From the NCBI GenBank assembly GCA_902782145.1, contig CACZLZ010000016.1, positions 1 through 64,000 on the forward strand: DNA of 64,000 nt, written 5' to 3'. Source of the DNA: an uncultured Aeromonadales bacterium (GTDB taxonomy: Bacteria; Pseudomonadota; Gammaproteobacteria; Enterobacterales; Succinivibrionaceae). A program made the position numbers and the translations under genes. The stretch's first letter is position 1. Every line of letters starts with the position of its first letter. Shown in pieces: positions 43,084 through 53,007 of the stretch. Below the pieces are notes generated by a model. It had not been told where the DNA came from. It saw only the letters and a program-made list of their open reading frames with translations, and searched no databases.

Positions 43084-43698
43084 ATGGACATTAGCAAACT
43101 GACATATGCGCTGGCCGCGGCCGCCGAGGCCCTCTACCAGATCACCCTCATCAGCCACGGCCGGGAGGCTGACAGCCATACGGTGGGCGGTCTGCTGAAG
43201 GGGGTGCTCCGGACCGAAAGCGCTCTCTCCACCAGCATTTATCCCATGGAGATCCTGCGCCACGGCCTCCAGTACTTCAGCAATGAGCCCCACCTGGATC
43301 CTGCCATCCACCGGGAGATGAGCTACTACCTGGCCAGCATCCTGAAGCTCACGGGCATGTACCTGGAGGATCAGGCTGCCCGCACCTCCCTGGGAAACGA
43401 GATCCAGGGGATCAAGGAATCCCTGTCCGCCCAGACGGCCAAGACCGCCTATGTCAGCACCCGCCTTGCCGACTGGTATGCCCGGGAGATCTTCACCGGC
43501 CGGAACTTCAAGGTCATCATCTACGGCGATGAGCAGGTGCTGAAGGCCCCGGAGAACCTGTCCCGGATCCGGGCACTGCTGCTCTCCGCCCTGCGCTCCT
43601 GCGTGCTGTGGCGCCAGATGGGCGGCACCCAGATGAACATGCTCTTCGGCCGATCCAAAATGGCCGTCTGCGCCCGGCGCATGCTGGAGGTGCTCTGA
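43084..43698 (+). CDS. hflD: High-frequency lysogenization protein HflD homologue
   Basis: HflD is a helical peripheral membrane protein that, in E. coli, interferes with phage lambda CII. The 204-aa product is helical with no signal peptide. Segments such as LTYALAAAAEALYQITLIS, ALSTSIYPMEILRHGLQYF and RALLLSALRSCVLWRQMGG fit the family. The ATG is one base after the mnmA stop; a TTG three codons earlier would overlap it. The order mnmA-hflD-purB is conserved with E. coli, which carries much of the weight. Confidence 0.9.
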   Translation: MDISKLTYALAAAAEALYQITLISHGREADSHTVGGLLKGVLRTESALSTSIYPMEILRHGLQYFSNEPHLDPAIHREMSYYLASILKLTGMYLEDQAARTSLGNEIQGIKESLSAQTAKTAYVSTRLADWYAREIFTGRNFKVIIYGDEQVLKAPENLSRIRALLLSALRSCVLWRQMGGTQMNMLFGRSKMAVCARRMLEVL

Positions 43699-43785
43699 TC
43701 CCCTCCTAAAGGACCGCGGACCGCCCGGTGCGGCAGAGCCTGACCGCTCATGGCCGCCGTGAGCCTCCCCTTGCCAGAGCCCTGA

Positions 43786-45282
<1,497 letters not shown>

Positions 45283-45330
45283 TCTGCCATCCGGGGACTG
45301 TCCCCGGCACATCATCCCTGCCATGACTTC

Positions 45331-45364
45331 TGCGGCGGCTGTACATCAGCCGCCGCTTCCTTTT
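45331..45364 (+). terminator. Rho-independent terminator after purB
   Basis: GCGGCGGCTG and CAGCCGCCGC form a perfect 10-bp stem around a TACAT-centred loop, followed by TTCCTTTT. Confidence 0.88.
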
Positions 45365-45444
45365 GGAGACGGGGGATCACAGACAGATCTTCTGGCCAGT
45401 AAGACGGGGCCGTCGGATCAAGGGATCAGGACAACCTAAAGCTT

Positions 45445-45850
45445 TCACTCCCGCCCCAGCAGCCAGTCGGGGAGATTGTGGATCCTGATCCCCTCGTAGT
45501 CATAGGTTCTGTGCCTGGTGCATGCCAGGATCATCTTCGGATAGGCATCCCTGATCTTGAGAAAGGGCTCATACTCCCGCTTAAAGGTCTCCGGCCGGGA
45601 AATGTCGTCACTCACCTGGATGTAGACCTTTTCGTTGCCCCTGAGGGCCACAAAATCCACTTCCTTCTGATACAGTTTGCCACCCAGACTTCATACCCGC
45701 GGCGTAGGAGTTCAATGCAGACAATGTTCTCATACATCCCGTCGTGATCAAGATTCCGCCTGCCAAGTCTGGCAAACCGGATTCCGTATCGCCAAGATAG
45801 TGCTTAACAGAGGTCTTTAGATATCTCCTACCGCGAATGTAGTATCAGCT
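45445..45850 (-). pseudogene. Frameshifted C-terminal remnant of an AAA_14/DUF4143 ATPase
   Basis: The last 71 codons read VDFVALRGNEKVYIQ-like to LLGRE, the typical DUF4143 C-terminus. Just upstream, in another frame, MYENIVCIELLRRGYEV continues the same family. Further up, GRRYLKTSVKHYLGD does so in yet another frame. At least two single-base frameshifts therefore break the gene, and the P-loop half is missing. Composition is intermediate between the island and the core. It adjoins the intact PF09820 ATPase. Confidence 0.75.
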
Positions 45851-45886
45851 TCCTGCTCCTGCATGATTTTATAAAGTCTTTATAAT

Positions 45887-47545
45887 TTAAACCAGTTTTT
45901 CAATCAAGCACTGGTGATCCTTGGTCTTGGTGCTGTAATTTATTCCGACAAGTATGATATTTCTGTACTGGCCAACGTACCGTTTGAAATACTCTTGTTC
46001 CTTAATCTGCTTAATAGCTTCTTCGGCAGAGTCGTCGTACTTAAACTCAATCAGAATAAGAGGAGATGTTCCTTTTATCGTAGGTTCGTATACAAGATCA
46101 GCTCTGCCTTTACCGGCCTGTTCTTCCCGGTGAGAAATGTATTTTCCAAGAGTTGACCATAAAAGACCAGTCATTACGCAGTATGTAAGAGATTCTTCAT
46201 CGTTATAGTCAAGAAGTGCAACAGCAGGGGAATTATGAACATCCTGAATCAGCGTTGCTGCGGTTGACGCATCAAGTTCCAATATGGCTTTGAGAAGGTT
46301 TTCTGAACGCCTGATGGTCTCCATTCGTTCATACCATTCCTGTTGTTTTATGATCCCTATTAATGCCCGTTTAATTTCCTTATTCGGAACATAGGCTAGT
46401 TTAAGCTCTTCATCCCCATCTATATCGGAGCATCCCAGATATCCCAGACATACTAAAAGACTGAATACATCGTTTTTGTCTTTTATGGTGACCATATCAT
46501 TCTGGAAATTGGTGAAATCAAATTGTACTCTGGCACCTTCGATTAAATTCATGATGTCCTTTTTTATGCCGTCAAAATCCATGTTGATAAGTCGTACTAC
46601 TTCTTCATTTGATGAAGTTTTACTCCAATAACTTTTACATTTACCATCATTGATGGCAGAAACAACAGAGTTGGGATTATAGATATCAATCCCATTTAGC
46701 TTATATCCCTCATACCATTCTTTCAGCTCCAGCAGTGATAATGTGCTGGTCGGTCTTTTCACAATATCGGCAACTTCATCTTCTGTGAAACCAAAATATT
46801 TTTCAAAAGGCTCAGGATCCAGCATATTATATTCATCAAAGCCGTTTAATGCAGATTGAGAGTTGTATTTCTTGATAGGAAGAATACCGGTAAGGTAAGC
46901 CAAAGCAAAACAATCCTGTCCACCATCGGCCTTAAATAAATTTTTTAACAGTTTAATAAATTTTTTCTGTAAGACTTCATCGTTGCGGTATTCGCGATAT
47001 ACCAGATCCCATTCATCCATAATAAAGATGAATTTGGTGTTTAAATCCTGAGTAATAGAAAGTAGAGTTTCCAGAAGACCGGTATTTTCAATTTGATGCT
47101 TTTCAAGACATGCTGAAAAAACATCGCTAGACTTTAATTCTTTAATTATTGAGTACTCAAGATAGTCAACCAGATCGTTAACACCTTCAACTTTCTGTTT
47201 TTTGTTGGTGTAGCCGTCAAACAATCCATCAATGGTGTTCATATCGATATAAAGTACATCATATTTATTAAGATGTTCTTCATAGCTGTCTTTCTTTGAA
47301 ATTTTTAGGTCATCAAAAATTTTTTGCCCTTCATATCCTTTGGAATAATAAGCAGAAAGCATATGAGCTGTTACTGTTTTCCCAAATCTGCGGGGACGGG
47401 TTATAGCAAACAGGCGTTTAGCTGCATTGAGCTTTGCAGACATCTTTTCTATAAAATCTGTCTTATCTACAAAAATTTCAGAATTTTTGAATTTAACCAG
47501 TCTTATAAAGCTGTTATCCTTGTCAGGATTCAGAATGCTTCCCAT
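45887..47545 (-). CDS. PF09820 AAA ATPase with PD-(D/E)XK nuclease-like C-terminus
   Basis: The 552-aa product belongs to the predicted AAA-ATPase/PDDEXK_9 family. It has IFVDKTDFIEKM, P-loop ITRPRRFGKT near residue 55, FIFIMDEWDLVY as Walker B, and LTGILPIKKYNSQSALNGFDEY. LKEWYEGYKLNG and a C-terminal nuclease motif (GRADLVYEP then LILIEFKYD) complete it. The catalytic Asp, Glu and Lys are all present. The ATG has GGGGAGG eight bases upstream and was preferred over an ATG 13 codons earlier. It is more AT-rich than the core genes, indicating transfer. Molecular function in cells is unknown. Confidence 0.82.
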   Translation of the reverse strand: MGSILNPDKDNSFIRLVKFKNSEIFVDKTDFIEKMSAKLNAAKRLFAITRPRRFGKTVTAHMLSAYYSKGYEGQKIFDDLKISKKDSYEEHLNKYDVLYIDMNTIDGLFDGYTNKKQKVEGVNDLVDYLEYSIIKELKSSDVFSACLEKHQIENTGLLETLLSITQDLNTKFIFIMDEWDLVYREYRNDEVLQKKFIKLLKNLFKADGGQDCFALAYLTGILPIKKYNSQSALNGFDEYNMLDPEPFEKYFGFTEDEVADIVKRPTSTLSLLELKEWYEGYKLNGIDIYNPNSVVSAINDGKCKSYWSKTSSNEEVVRLINMDFDGIKKDIMNLIEGARVQFDFTNFQNDMVTIKDKNDVFSLLVCLGYLGCSDIDGDEELKLAYVPNKEIKRALIGIIKQQEWYERMETIRRSENLLKAILELDASTAATLIQDVHNSPAVALLDYNDEESLTYCVMTGLLWSTLGKYISHREEQAGKGRADLVYEPTIKGTSPLILIEFKYDDSAEEAIKQIKEQEYFKRYVGQYRNIILVGINYSTKTKDHQCLIEKLV

Positions 47546-47833
47546 GACTTTAACCTCCCCGAACTCAACATCATCGGCTGTCATTTTATCACAGCAACGA
47601 ATTTTTATCCGTGATACAGGATGGAACTTCCTGTAAACAATTATCCAAGACGTTAATCTGTCAGTAATTTAACTAGTATCACCAAATTATTAAACTGTTA
47701 TCTAATGCTTAATCTGTAGATAAGTCATTCTGTAGTTGCACAATAGCCCTTGTCTAAAAACAAGGTTAAATCAAAATAACATTTGTCTAGTTTAGACTAA
47801 TAACATTTGTCCATTATGGAAGCTTCGCTTTCC

Positions 47834-48334
47834 TTAGTCGGGAGTACACCCCAAGTCCTGATTGAGTGCCTGAAAGGCAAAGAGATAGTGGATCCAGTCA
47901 CCACCAAGTCTGAAGCAGTGCCGATTAACCATCCCCCTGCAATGCGTTTCCAACCAGTCTCTCCCCCAGTAGGAACGAATACGATTAACCAACATCTTTG
48001 ATGCTATATGGTAGCCACTTTCTACTGGGGCAACTCTGATATCCGTAACTCCGTCAGTGGTAGCTACCTTCTGGAGTTTTTCTATCCACATTTCTCTCCT
48101 GATCCGTTTTCTGTTCGCAAGCAACATGGCAGCGGTCCTGGTCAGCACATGGGAATGCCTGTCCGCTGTCAGTTCCTGGCAACTGGCTTCATTGATGTCC
48201 TCCGGTGTGGGAAGCCTGTATTGCTGATCCTGCCACAGGGAAGTTTTTACCAGCGGACAGTCATATATGTCACAGGTGTTCACCAGAGCAAGTTGCCATA
48301 TGAGTTTCCAGTAGTTTTCCCCATACCGCTCCAA
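47834..48334 (-). CDS. Unrecognised protein, possibly a fragment
   Basis: A 166-codon frame with non-random composition reads TRTAAMLLANRKRIRREMW, VESGYHIASKMLVNRIRSYW and CFRLGGDWIHYLFAF. I do not recognise the family. It lacks a clear ribosome-binding site and begins just where an AAA_14 N-terminus breaks off, so it may be the 3' part of another broken gene or of a mobile element. Upstream AT-rich DNA (47585-47833) contains small inverted repeats: CCTTGT/ACAAGG at 47748-47765 and GTCTA/TAGAC at 47785-47797. Confidence 0.35.
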   Translation of the reverse strand: MERYGENYWKLIWQLALVNTCDIYDCPLVKTSLWQDQQYRLPTPEDINEASCQELTADRHSHVLTRTAAMLLANRKRIRREMWIEKLQKVATTDGVTDIRVAPVESGYHIASKMLVNRIRSYWGRDWLETHCRGMVNRHCFRLGGDWIHYLFAFQALNQDLGCTPD

Positions 48335-48336
48335 AT

Positions 48337-48429
48337 GCAGCGCCGGATCCCGGTGATGATCTTGATGTTCGTAGTACCCATGAGATCAAGCAGCCGCTGC
48401 ATATACTCCGGCCTTTCGATACGCTTCAT
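48337..48429 (-). pseudogene. N-terminal stub of an AAA_14-type ATPase
   Basis: The first 31 codons (MKRIERPEYMQRLLDLMG, then IKIITGIRRC) match the start of AAA_14 ATPases up to the point where the P-loop GKS should follow. There the reading changes to unrelated sequence. It is the third AAA_14 trace in the window. Confidence 0.6.
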
Positions 48430-48434
48430 GACAT

Positions 48435-48518
48435 CACTTCCGAAAATGAAATAATTTTTTAGTTTCGCACCTGGGTTCATGAACAGTGCCGAAAGCATGT
48501 CATACCTATGATGGCAGG
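48435..48518. repeat. 84-bp direct repeat, copy 1
   Basis: The segment begins cacttccgaaaatgaaataa and ends ctatgatggcagg. It is repeated at 48590-48673 with a single visible difference (g or a in gtgccNaaagc). It overlaps the leader of the AAA_14 stub. Confidence 0.9.
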
Positions 48519-48589
48519 TGCTGTCCCCTAACCTAACCAGCCCCGTTACTGAGAAGTTGAGGGATTTCCCCAGTGTGATTCCCAGAGGC

Positions 48590-48673
48590 CACTTCCGAAA
48601 ATGAAATAATTTTTTAGTTTCGCACCTGGGTTCATGAACAGTGCCAAAAGCATGTCATACCTATGATGGCAGG
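48590..48673. repeat. 84-bp direct repeat, copy 2
   Basis: This is the second copy, 71 bp after the first. The segment between and the flank to 48880 contain no recognised gene. The pair could be the scar of a small duplication or of a lost insert. Confidence 0.9.
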
Positions 48674-48880
48674 ACTATACCACGACCTGTCCCTTTCCGG
48701 GGAACTGGTAAACTGCCGAGGCTTTCCAGGAATTCCCCCCGGGCTCCCGGCACGCGCCTGATCAGGATGCCAGCAGTCCATCCTTCCCGCACATCCGGAC
48801 AGGGGATGTTCGGGCAGCACCGGCTCTGACAGATGAGATCTGTGCCGTCACCCAGGGAAAATGGCAGCGCCCTAATGCTG

Positions 48881-48903
48881 AAAAGCCCCGCTTCTGCGGG
48901 GCT
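48881..48903 (-). terminator. Rho-independent terminator after the His-rich gene
   Basis: AGCCCCGC and GCGGGGCT pair around a 4-base loop on the minus strand and run into TTTT, 38 bp beyond the stop of the gene at 48942. Confidence 0.75.
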
Positions 48904-48941
48904 GTAATGCCACAGCCGGAGATCCGGCTCCTTCCGCAGTC

Positions 48942-49547
48942 TCAGAGTCTGGGAGGCGGCGGAAGGGCGTCACGACCTCCCGGAGGGGGAGGGGGCGCAT
49001 GATGTCCTCCCTTGGGAGGAGGCGGCGCATGATGATGTCTACCCGGAGGGGGCGGAGGCGCATGATGATGTCTACCCGGAGGGGGCGGAGGCGCATGATG
49101 ATGTCCTCCCGGAGGGGGCGGAGGCGCATGATGATGCCCGCCCGGAGGGGGCGGAGGCGCATGATGATGTCCACCCGGAGGGGGCGGAGGCGCATGATGC
49201 CCACCCGGAGGAGGCGGCGGCGCATGATGATGGTGTCCTCCAGGAGGCGGAGGAGGGGGAGGAAGGCGGGTGTCATGACACGGAGGCGGCATGGGGCCAT
49301 TGTAATGACGCGGCTGAGGACCGTGCCTGCACGGAGGCGGACCTGCCAGAAGATCATTGACTCCCTGTCCCGCAAAGTCCCGGAAAAGGGACTGCAGGCT
49401 CTCCTGCCCTGCCTTTCCGGCATCCGCCACAACTAACTGAGTCAGACCGGAGGTGCTGAACTCAGTGTTCGTCACGGCTGCACCGGCGGTCGCAGAGACC
49501 GCAGTCAGAGCGGAGATCAGGGGAAGAAGCGCATACTTGAGTTTCAT
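48942..49547 (-). CDS. Secreted His/Pro-rich repeat protein
   Basis: The 201-aa product has a signal peptide (MKLKYALLPLISALTAVSATA, cut near AGA). A 65-residue ordinary segment follows, then about nine repeats close to PPPPPGGHHHA. The repeats are 11-aa units encoded by 33-bp DNA units. Runs of three or four His separated by poly-Pro suggest binding of Ni, Zn or Cu in the periplasm or at the surface; this is inference from composition. The gene has its own terminator. It is one of four unusual secreted proteins in a row. The other open frames across the repeats are shadows. Confidence 0.75.
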   Translation of the reverse strand: MKLKYALLPLISALTAVSATAGAAVTNTEFSTSGLTQLVVADAGKAGQESLQSLFRDFAGQGVNDLLAGPPPCRHGPQPRHYNGPMPPPCHDTRLPPPPPPPGGHHHHAPPPPPGGHHAPPPPPGGHHHAPPPPPGGHHHAPPPPPGGHHHAPPPPPGRHHHAPPPPPGRHHHAPPPPKGGHHAPPPPPGGRDALPPPPRL

Positions 49548-49564
49548 GCCCTGTTTCCTTTTGC

Positions 49565-50440
49565 CTAAGTGAAAAACGATAAAACCTCATGGGGGCTCAT
49601 AACGCAGCAGACGATGATCTTCTGTGAGGAAGCCCCGCAACCGGCTTCAGCGTGGCCCCTGCTGGGCACCACCGCCACCGGAAACGCCACCCCTGAACTC
49701 CTGCTGCACAGGAGGATGCCGGGGATCCCCATGCCGGGGATCTGAATGATGAAGTCCGGTCCCGTCATGGTGAGCAGCCGGCCGCCGTGTCTCGCCGGGC
49801 TTCGGCTGATGAACATCTGGTCTGACGGTCTCACCGGGCCTCGGGTGATGGGCACCGGGCTTAACGGTTTCACCGGGCCTCGGGTGATGGACACCGGGCT
49901 TAACGGTCTCACCGGGCCTCGGGTGATGGACACCGGGCTTAACGGTCTCACCGGGCCTCGGGTGATGGGGTGATGGACACCGGGCTTAACGGTCTCACCG
50001 GGCCTCGGGTGATGGACACCGGGCTTAACGGTTTCACCGGGCCTCGGGTGATGGACACCGGGCCTAGGGTGATGGACACCGGGCTTCAAGGTATCGCCGG
50101 GCTTCGACTGGTGGACACCTGGCTTCAGGGTCTCCCCGGCCTTGGGACGGGGCGGCTGGGGACGGACATGGGCACTGCGGCTGGTTCCGGCCTTTGTCCG
50201 GCCATCAAGCCTTTCGAAGCGGGTCTCCGCCACCTGGATCCGGCCTAGATCTCCGATCTCATGATATCCCACGCTCCCTGGGGCTGGGGAATGCACCGCA
50301 GTCCCGGGTGCCGGGATCAGCACCTGGACTCCGCTTCCGGAATAAGCGTTTCCGGATCCGGTGACCGCCTCTGCACTGCCGGCACTGATCAGACTCAGGG
50401 CCGGGATCACTAGGAACAGAACTTTAAGATCCTTCCTCAT
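49565..50440 (-). CDS. Secreted Pro/His repeat protein with a probable frameshift
   Basis: The product starts with a signal peptide (MRKDLKVLFLVIPALSL to GSAEA), with AAGGAG upstream. It contains 13-residue repeats GVHHPRPGETVKP encoded by 39-bp units (about 49800-50110). One unit near 49963-49976 carries 7 extra bases, after which the reading changes to ITRGPVRPLSPVS repeats and a 291-aa product results. In the other frame the normal repeat continues and ends at 49647 with RGGVSGGGGAQQGPR. That ending resembles the RGGVGGGGGAQPGPRRH end of the neighbouring lipoprotein, so the other frame is probably ancestral. Confidence 0.65.
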   Translation of the reverse strand: MRKDLKVLFLVIPALSLISAGSAEAVTGSGNAYSGSGVQVLIPAPGTAVHSPAPGSVGYHEIGDLGRIQVAETRFERLDGRTKAGTSRSAHVRPQPPRPKAGETLKPGVHQSKPGDTLKPGVHHPRPGVHHPRPGETVKPGVHHPRPGETVKPGVHHPITRGPVRPLSPVSITRGPVRPLSPVSITRGPVKPLSPVPITRGPVRPSDQMFISRSPARHGGRLLTMTGPDFIIQIPGMGIPGILLCSRSSGVAFPVAVVPSRGHAEAGCGASSQKIIVCCVMSPHEVLSFFT

Positions 50441-50479
50441 ACAGAAAATCTCCTTGCAGAACAGGTTCTGCTGCAAATG

Positions 50480-50513
50480 AAAACGGCGGATTGCCCTGAT
50501 AAGCAGTCCGCCG
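50480..50513 (-). terminator. Rho-independent terminator after the His-rich lipoprotein gene
   Basis: CGGCGGA and TCCGCCG form the stem on the minus strand with an inner TGC/GCA pairing, followed by TTTT. It separates two same-direction genes, so each has its own transcript. Confidence 0.75.
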
Positions 50514-50543
50514 CTGTGATCATGTTGTCAGGCCTGCAGCATG

Positions 50544-51098
50544 TCAGTGACGACGGGGACCCGGCTGGGCTCCGCCACCGCCACCAACACCGCCGCGGAT
50601 ACGGTGATCGCCACCGTCACGACCTCCTGACGGTCTGGATCCGCCGCCGTGATGTGCGCCTGGTCCGTCATGACGTCCACCACCGGAATGTCCGCCTGGA
50701 GTCGGCCTGGGACCAGGTCTGGGCCCGCTGCTGTGGGGACCGCCATGTCCGCCAGGGCGCATTCCCGGATGACCGCCAGGACCGCGGTGTCCACCGGGAC
50801 CGAAGCCCTGGTGTCCGTGATGTCCGCCAGGTCCGTCATGATGGGGGCCATGATATCCACCGGGTCCGGGTCTCGGTCCGGGTCTCGGTCCGGGACCATG
50901 GTGGGGCCCATGATGACCATCATGATGGTAACGATGGTGGTGTGGAGGCGGAGGAGGCGGCGGGCCGCGGTGATGATGATGATATGACGGCTCGTAATCA
51001 TAGTCGTCATAGTACAGATCGTCATCGATGACGATGCAGCCCGTCAGGCAGACGGCACATGCAAGTCCTATGGCAAGAAGAGTGGATTTCAGTTTCAC
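50544..51098 (-). CDS. His/Gly/Pro-rich lipoprotein
   Basis: The 184-aa product has a lipoprotein signal with lipobox LTGC at residues 18-21, followed by an acidic IVIDDDLYYDDYDYEP segment. The rest is almost entirely His, Gly and Pro (PSYHHHHRGPPPPPPPHHH). Ile at +2 after the Cys fits outer-membrane sorting. The start shares MKLK with the other His-rich gene. Metal binding at the envelope is the likeliest role, by composition only. The acidic CIVIDDD start is shared with the next lipoprotein, so the two are related. Confidence 0.78.
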   Translation of the reverse strand: MKLKSTLLAIGLACAVCLTGCIVIDDDLYYDDYDYEPSYHHHHRGPPPPPPPHHHRYHHDGHHGPHHGPGPRPGPRPGPGGYHGPHHDGPGGHHGHQGFGPGGHRGPGGHPGMRPGGHGGPHSSGPRPGPRPTPGGHSGGGRHDGPGAHHGGGSRPSGGRDGGDHRIRGGVGGGGGAQPGPRRH

Positions 51099-51237
51099 GA
51101 ATGTTCCTCAGAAAAGAAATTCAGGGATTGCCGGAACGCCGTCAGGATGTGAACCCGGAGGGCACAGTTCATGGCGGCTAGTCCGATTATAACACTGTTG
51201 ACCAGGAAACAAAGCGGGCAGCCAGGGGAGATGCGTC

Positions 51238-51576
51238 TCAGCGGCGGTCCCGGCGGACATGTCCCTGATCTGCCTGATGCCTGTCGTGGCTGCGGGCATC
51301 ATGGTGCCTGCTGTCATGGCCGGAGCTGTCTTTATGACGGGTGTCATGGGGGCGGCTGTCATGATGCCGATCGTCGTGACGGCTGTCATGGTGCCTGTCA
51401 TCATGGTGCCGGCTGTCATGGTGCTTGTCATCATGGTGGTGTGAGGGGGGAGGCTCATGATGGTGATGACGGGGCCCGTCATCATAGTCATAGTAGTCAT
51501 CGTCTATGACCACACATCCCCCAAGACCCAGGGCCGAGGCAAAGAGCACCGGCACGAGAACACGCAAAGCTTTCAT
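51238..51576 (-). CDS. His/Asp-rich lipoprotein
   Basis: The 112-aa product has a signal with lipobox LGGC (residues 18-21), the acidic VVIDDDYYDYDDGP segment, then repeated HHDSRHHDD-type units. The alternating His and Asp would give many metal ligands. The start has GAGAGG upstream, and the longer frame upstream overlaps pdxH in the wrong sense. It is a relative of the preceding lipoprotein. The gene is monocistronic and lies after pdxH on the same strand. Confidence 0.75.
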   Translation of the reverse strand: MKALRVLVPVLFASALGLGGCVVIDDDYYDYDDGPRHHHHEPPPSHHHDDKHHDSRHHDDRHHDSRHDDRHHDSRPHDTRHKDSSGHDSRHHDARSHDRHQADQGHVRRDRR

Positions 51577-51670
51577 GGAAACACCTCTCTGGAAAACCGA
51601 TCCGCCGGAGCAGATCCGGGAAAACGTGAACTGCCCCGGCCTTGACCGGCAGCAGAATGAAAGGAGGAGA

Positions 51671-52384
51671 TCAGGGGGCAAGCCGGTCAATGTTCCAGCC
51701 GCTGTCCGACCGGGTGTACAGGAAGCGGTCATGGAGACGGTTCCGGCCGCCCTGCCAGAACTCCACCGAACAGTGCTCCACACGGTAACCGCCCCAGAAG
51801 GAAGGCAGGGGGATCCTTCCCTCCCGGAAGCGCTCCTTCATTTCAGCAAACTTGGACTCCAGGACCGAACGGGCGGAGATCACCGATGACTGGTGGGACA
51901 CCCAGGCACCGATCTGGCTGTCCCGGGGACGGGAGGCAAAATAACTCATGACCTCCAGGCTCCCCAACTTTGATGCCCGTCCCTGGATGTGCACCTGACG
52001 CTCCAGGGGATACCAGGGGAACAGCAGGCTCACCGGACTTCCGGCGTCAATCTGCCGGGCCTTCCGGGAAGACAGGTTGGTGAAGAACACAAACCCCCGG
52101 TGATCAAACTTCTTCAGCAGCACCGATCGCTGGAAGGGCATGCCCTGGCCGTCCACCGTGGCCACCACCATGCCTGTGGGATCAGCCAAGGAGGCGTCCA
52201 CTGCCTCCTTGAGCCACTTCTCAAAGAGGATCAGGGGATCCCCGGGCATATCCTCCCTGCGGAGGCTTCCCCGCTCATAGGAGCGGCGGATCCCGCTGAT
52301 CTCCATGGCCACTCCGGCCTCAGATCCGGAAGCCGGCGCGGCACCCACTTTATCGATCACTTGATTGTTCTCTGAATCGCTCAT
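51671..52384 (-). CDS. pdxH: Pyridoxamine 5'-phosphate oxidase
   Basis: PdxH makes pyridoxal phosphate using FMN and oxygen. The 237-aa product has [52 protein letters not shown] and the C-terminal signature [17 protein letters not shown] ending IDRLAP. The first ATG gives a 26-residue extension with a weak ribosome-binding site. An ATG at 52306 (MEISGIRR) has GGAG five bases upstream and may be the true start. Confidence 0.95.
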   Translation of the reverse strand: MSDSENNQVIDKVGAAPASGSEAGVAMEISGIRRSYERGSLRREDMPGDPLILFEKWLKEAVDASLADPTGMVVATVDGQGMPFQRSVLLKKFDHRGFVFFTNLSSRKARQIDAGSPVSLLFPWYPLERQVHIQGRASKLGSLEVMSYFASRPRDSQIGAWVSHQSSVISARSVLESKFAEMKERFREGRIPLPSFWGGYRVEHCSVEFWQGGRNRLHDRFLYTRSDSGWNIDRLAP

Positions 52385-52476
52385 GGCTCAGGCTGTGTCC
52401 CCTTCAGTCAATAACCGCGGCAACGTCTCCGGCTGCTCCCGGAGTTTCCCGTCTCCGGAAGCCCCGGAGTTCCCCG

Positions 52477-53007
52477 TCACCGGAACAGGCAGGTGTCCTC
52501 CGTACCGTCAAAATGGGTCTCATTGTAGAACACCATGGTGGCCAGCCGGTCAAACTCCTTGACCTTGTCGGCACGGGTGTCATTGTCCGCCGCCCGGCGG
52601 CGCAGGGCCCGGACCATGGAGGTCATCAGCTCGGTATTGGAGCCGAAGGCATGGACCATGCAGTTGCTGGCCAGATCAATCTCGTTGCGGATAATGTTGA
52701 TCCCCACTTCATTGATCTCCTGCTCGGGAGTGTAGAACTGGGTCTTGAACAGATGCTGGTAGACCTGGGCCATCTGCATCATGGAGTTCCGCTGCATCTG
52801 AGTCAGGAAGGTCAGGGTCTCAATGTAGGACTCCACGTCATCCCGGATATCGTTGTGGTTGTCATCAAAACCCAGCAGATCCCCGCCACAGCCGGTCACG
52901 GCCGCCAGCCCCAGGAGCAGGATCCCCAGGAGGCGCCCCGCCCTCAGCGGCGCTGCCCCCGGCCTGCGGTTCCCCGGTCTTTCCTCTGCTCTGATCCCCG
53001 GCTCCAT
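52477..53007 (-). CDS. Putative lipoprotein with a [11 protein letters not shown] motif
   Basis: The 176-aa product has a basic lead of about 26 residues, a hydrophobic stretch and a lipobox [22 protein letters not shown] segment follows, of a type seen in small calcium-binding-like lipoproteins. The remainder is helical with Met/Gln-rich parts. It overlaps the end of ygiQ by 64 bp; the ATG has GAGAGGAG upstream, so the overlap is probably real. No function is known to me. Confidence 0.65.
   Translation of the reverse strand: MEPGIRAEERPGNRRPGAAPLRAGRLLGILLLGLAAVTGCGGDLLGFDDNHNDIRDDVESYIETLTFLTQMQRNSMMQMAQVYQHLFKTQFYTPEQEINEVGINIIRNEIDLASNCMVHAFGSNTELMTSMVRALRRRAADNDTRADKVKEFDRLATMVFYNETHFDGTEDTCLFR

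Noticed and set aside
48999-49436. Plus-strand Arg/Met-rich ORF across the His-rich gene
   Set aside because: It is the antisense reading of the 33-bp His/Pro repeats; the minus-strand frame has a signal peptide, start site and terminator.
50477-51031. Plus-strand 184-codon His/Arg/Asp-rich ORF
   Set aside because: It is antisense to the lipoprotein gene, which has a clear lipobox and shares its acidic start with the next lipoprotein.
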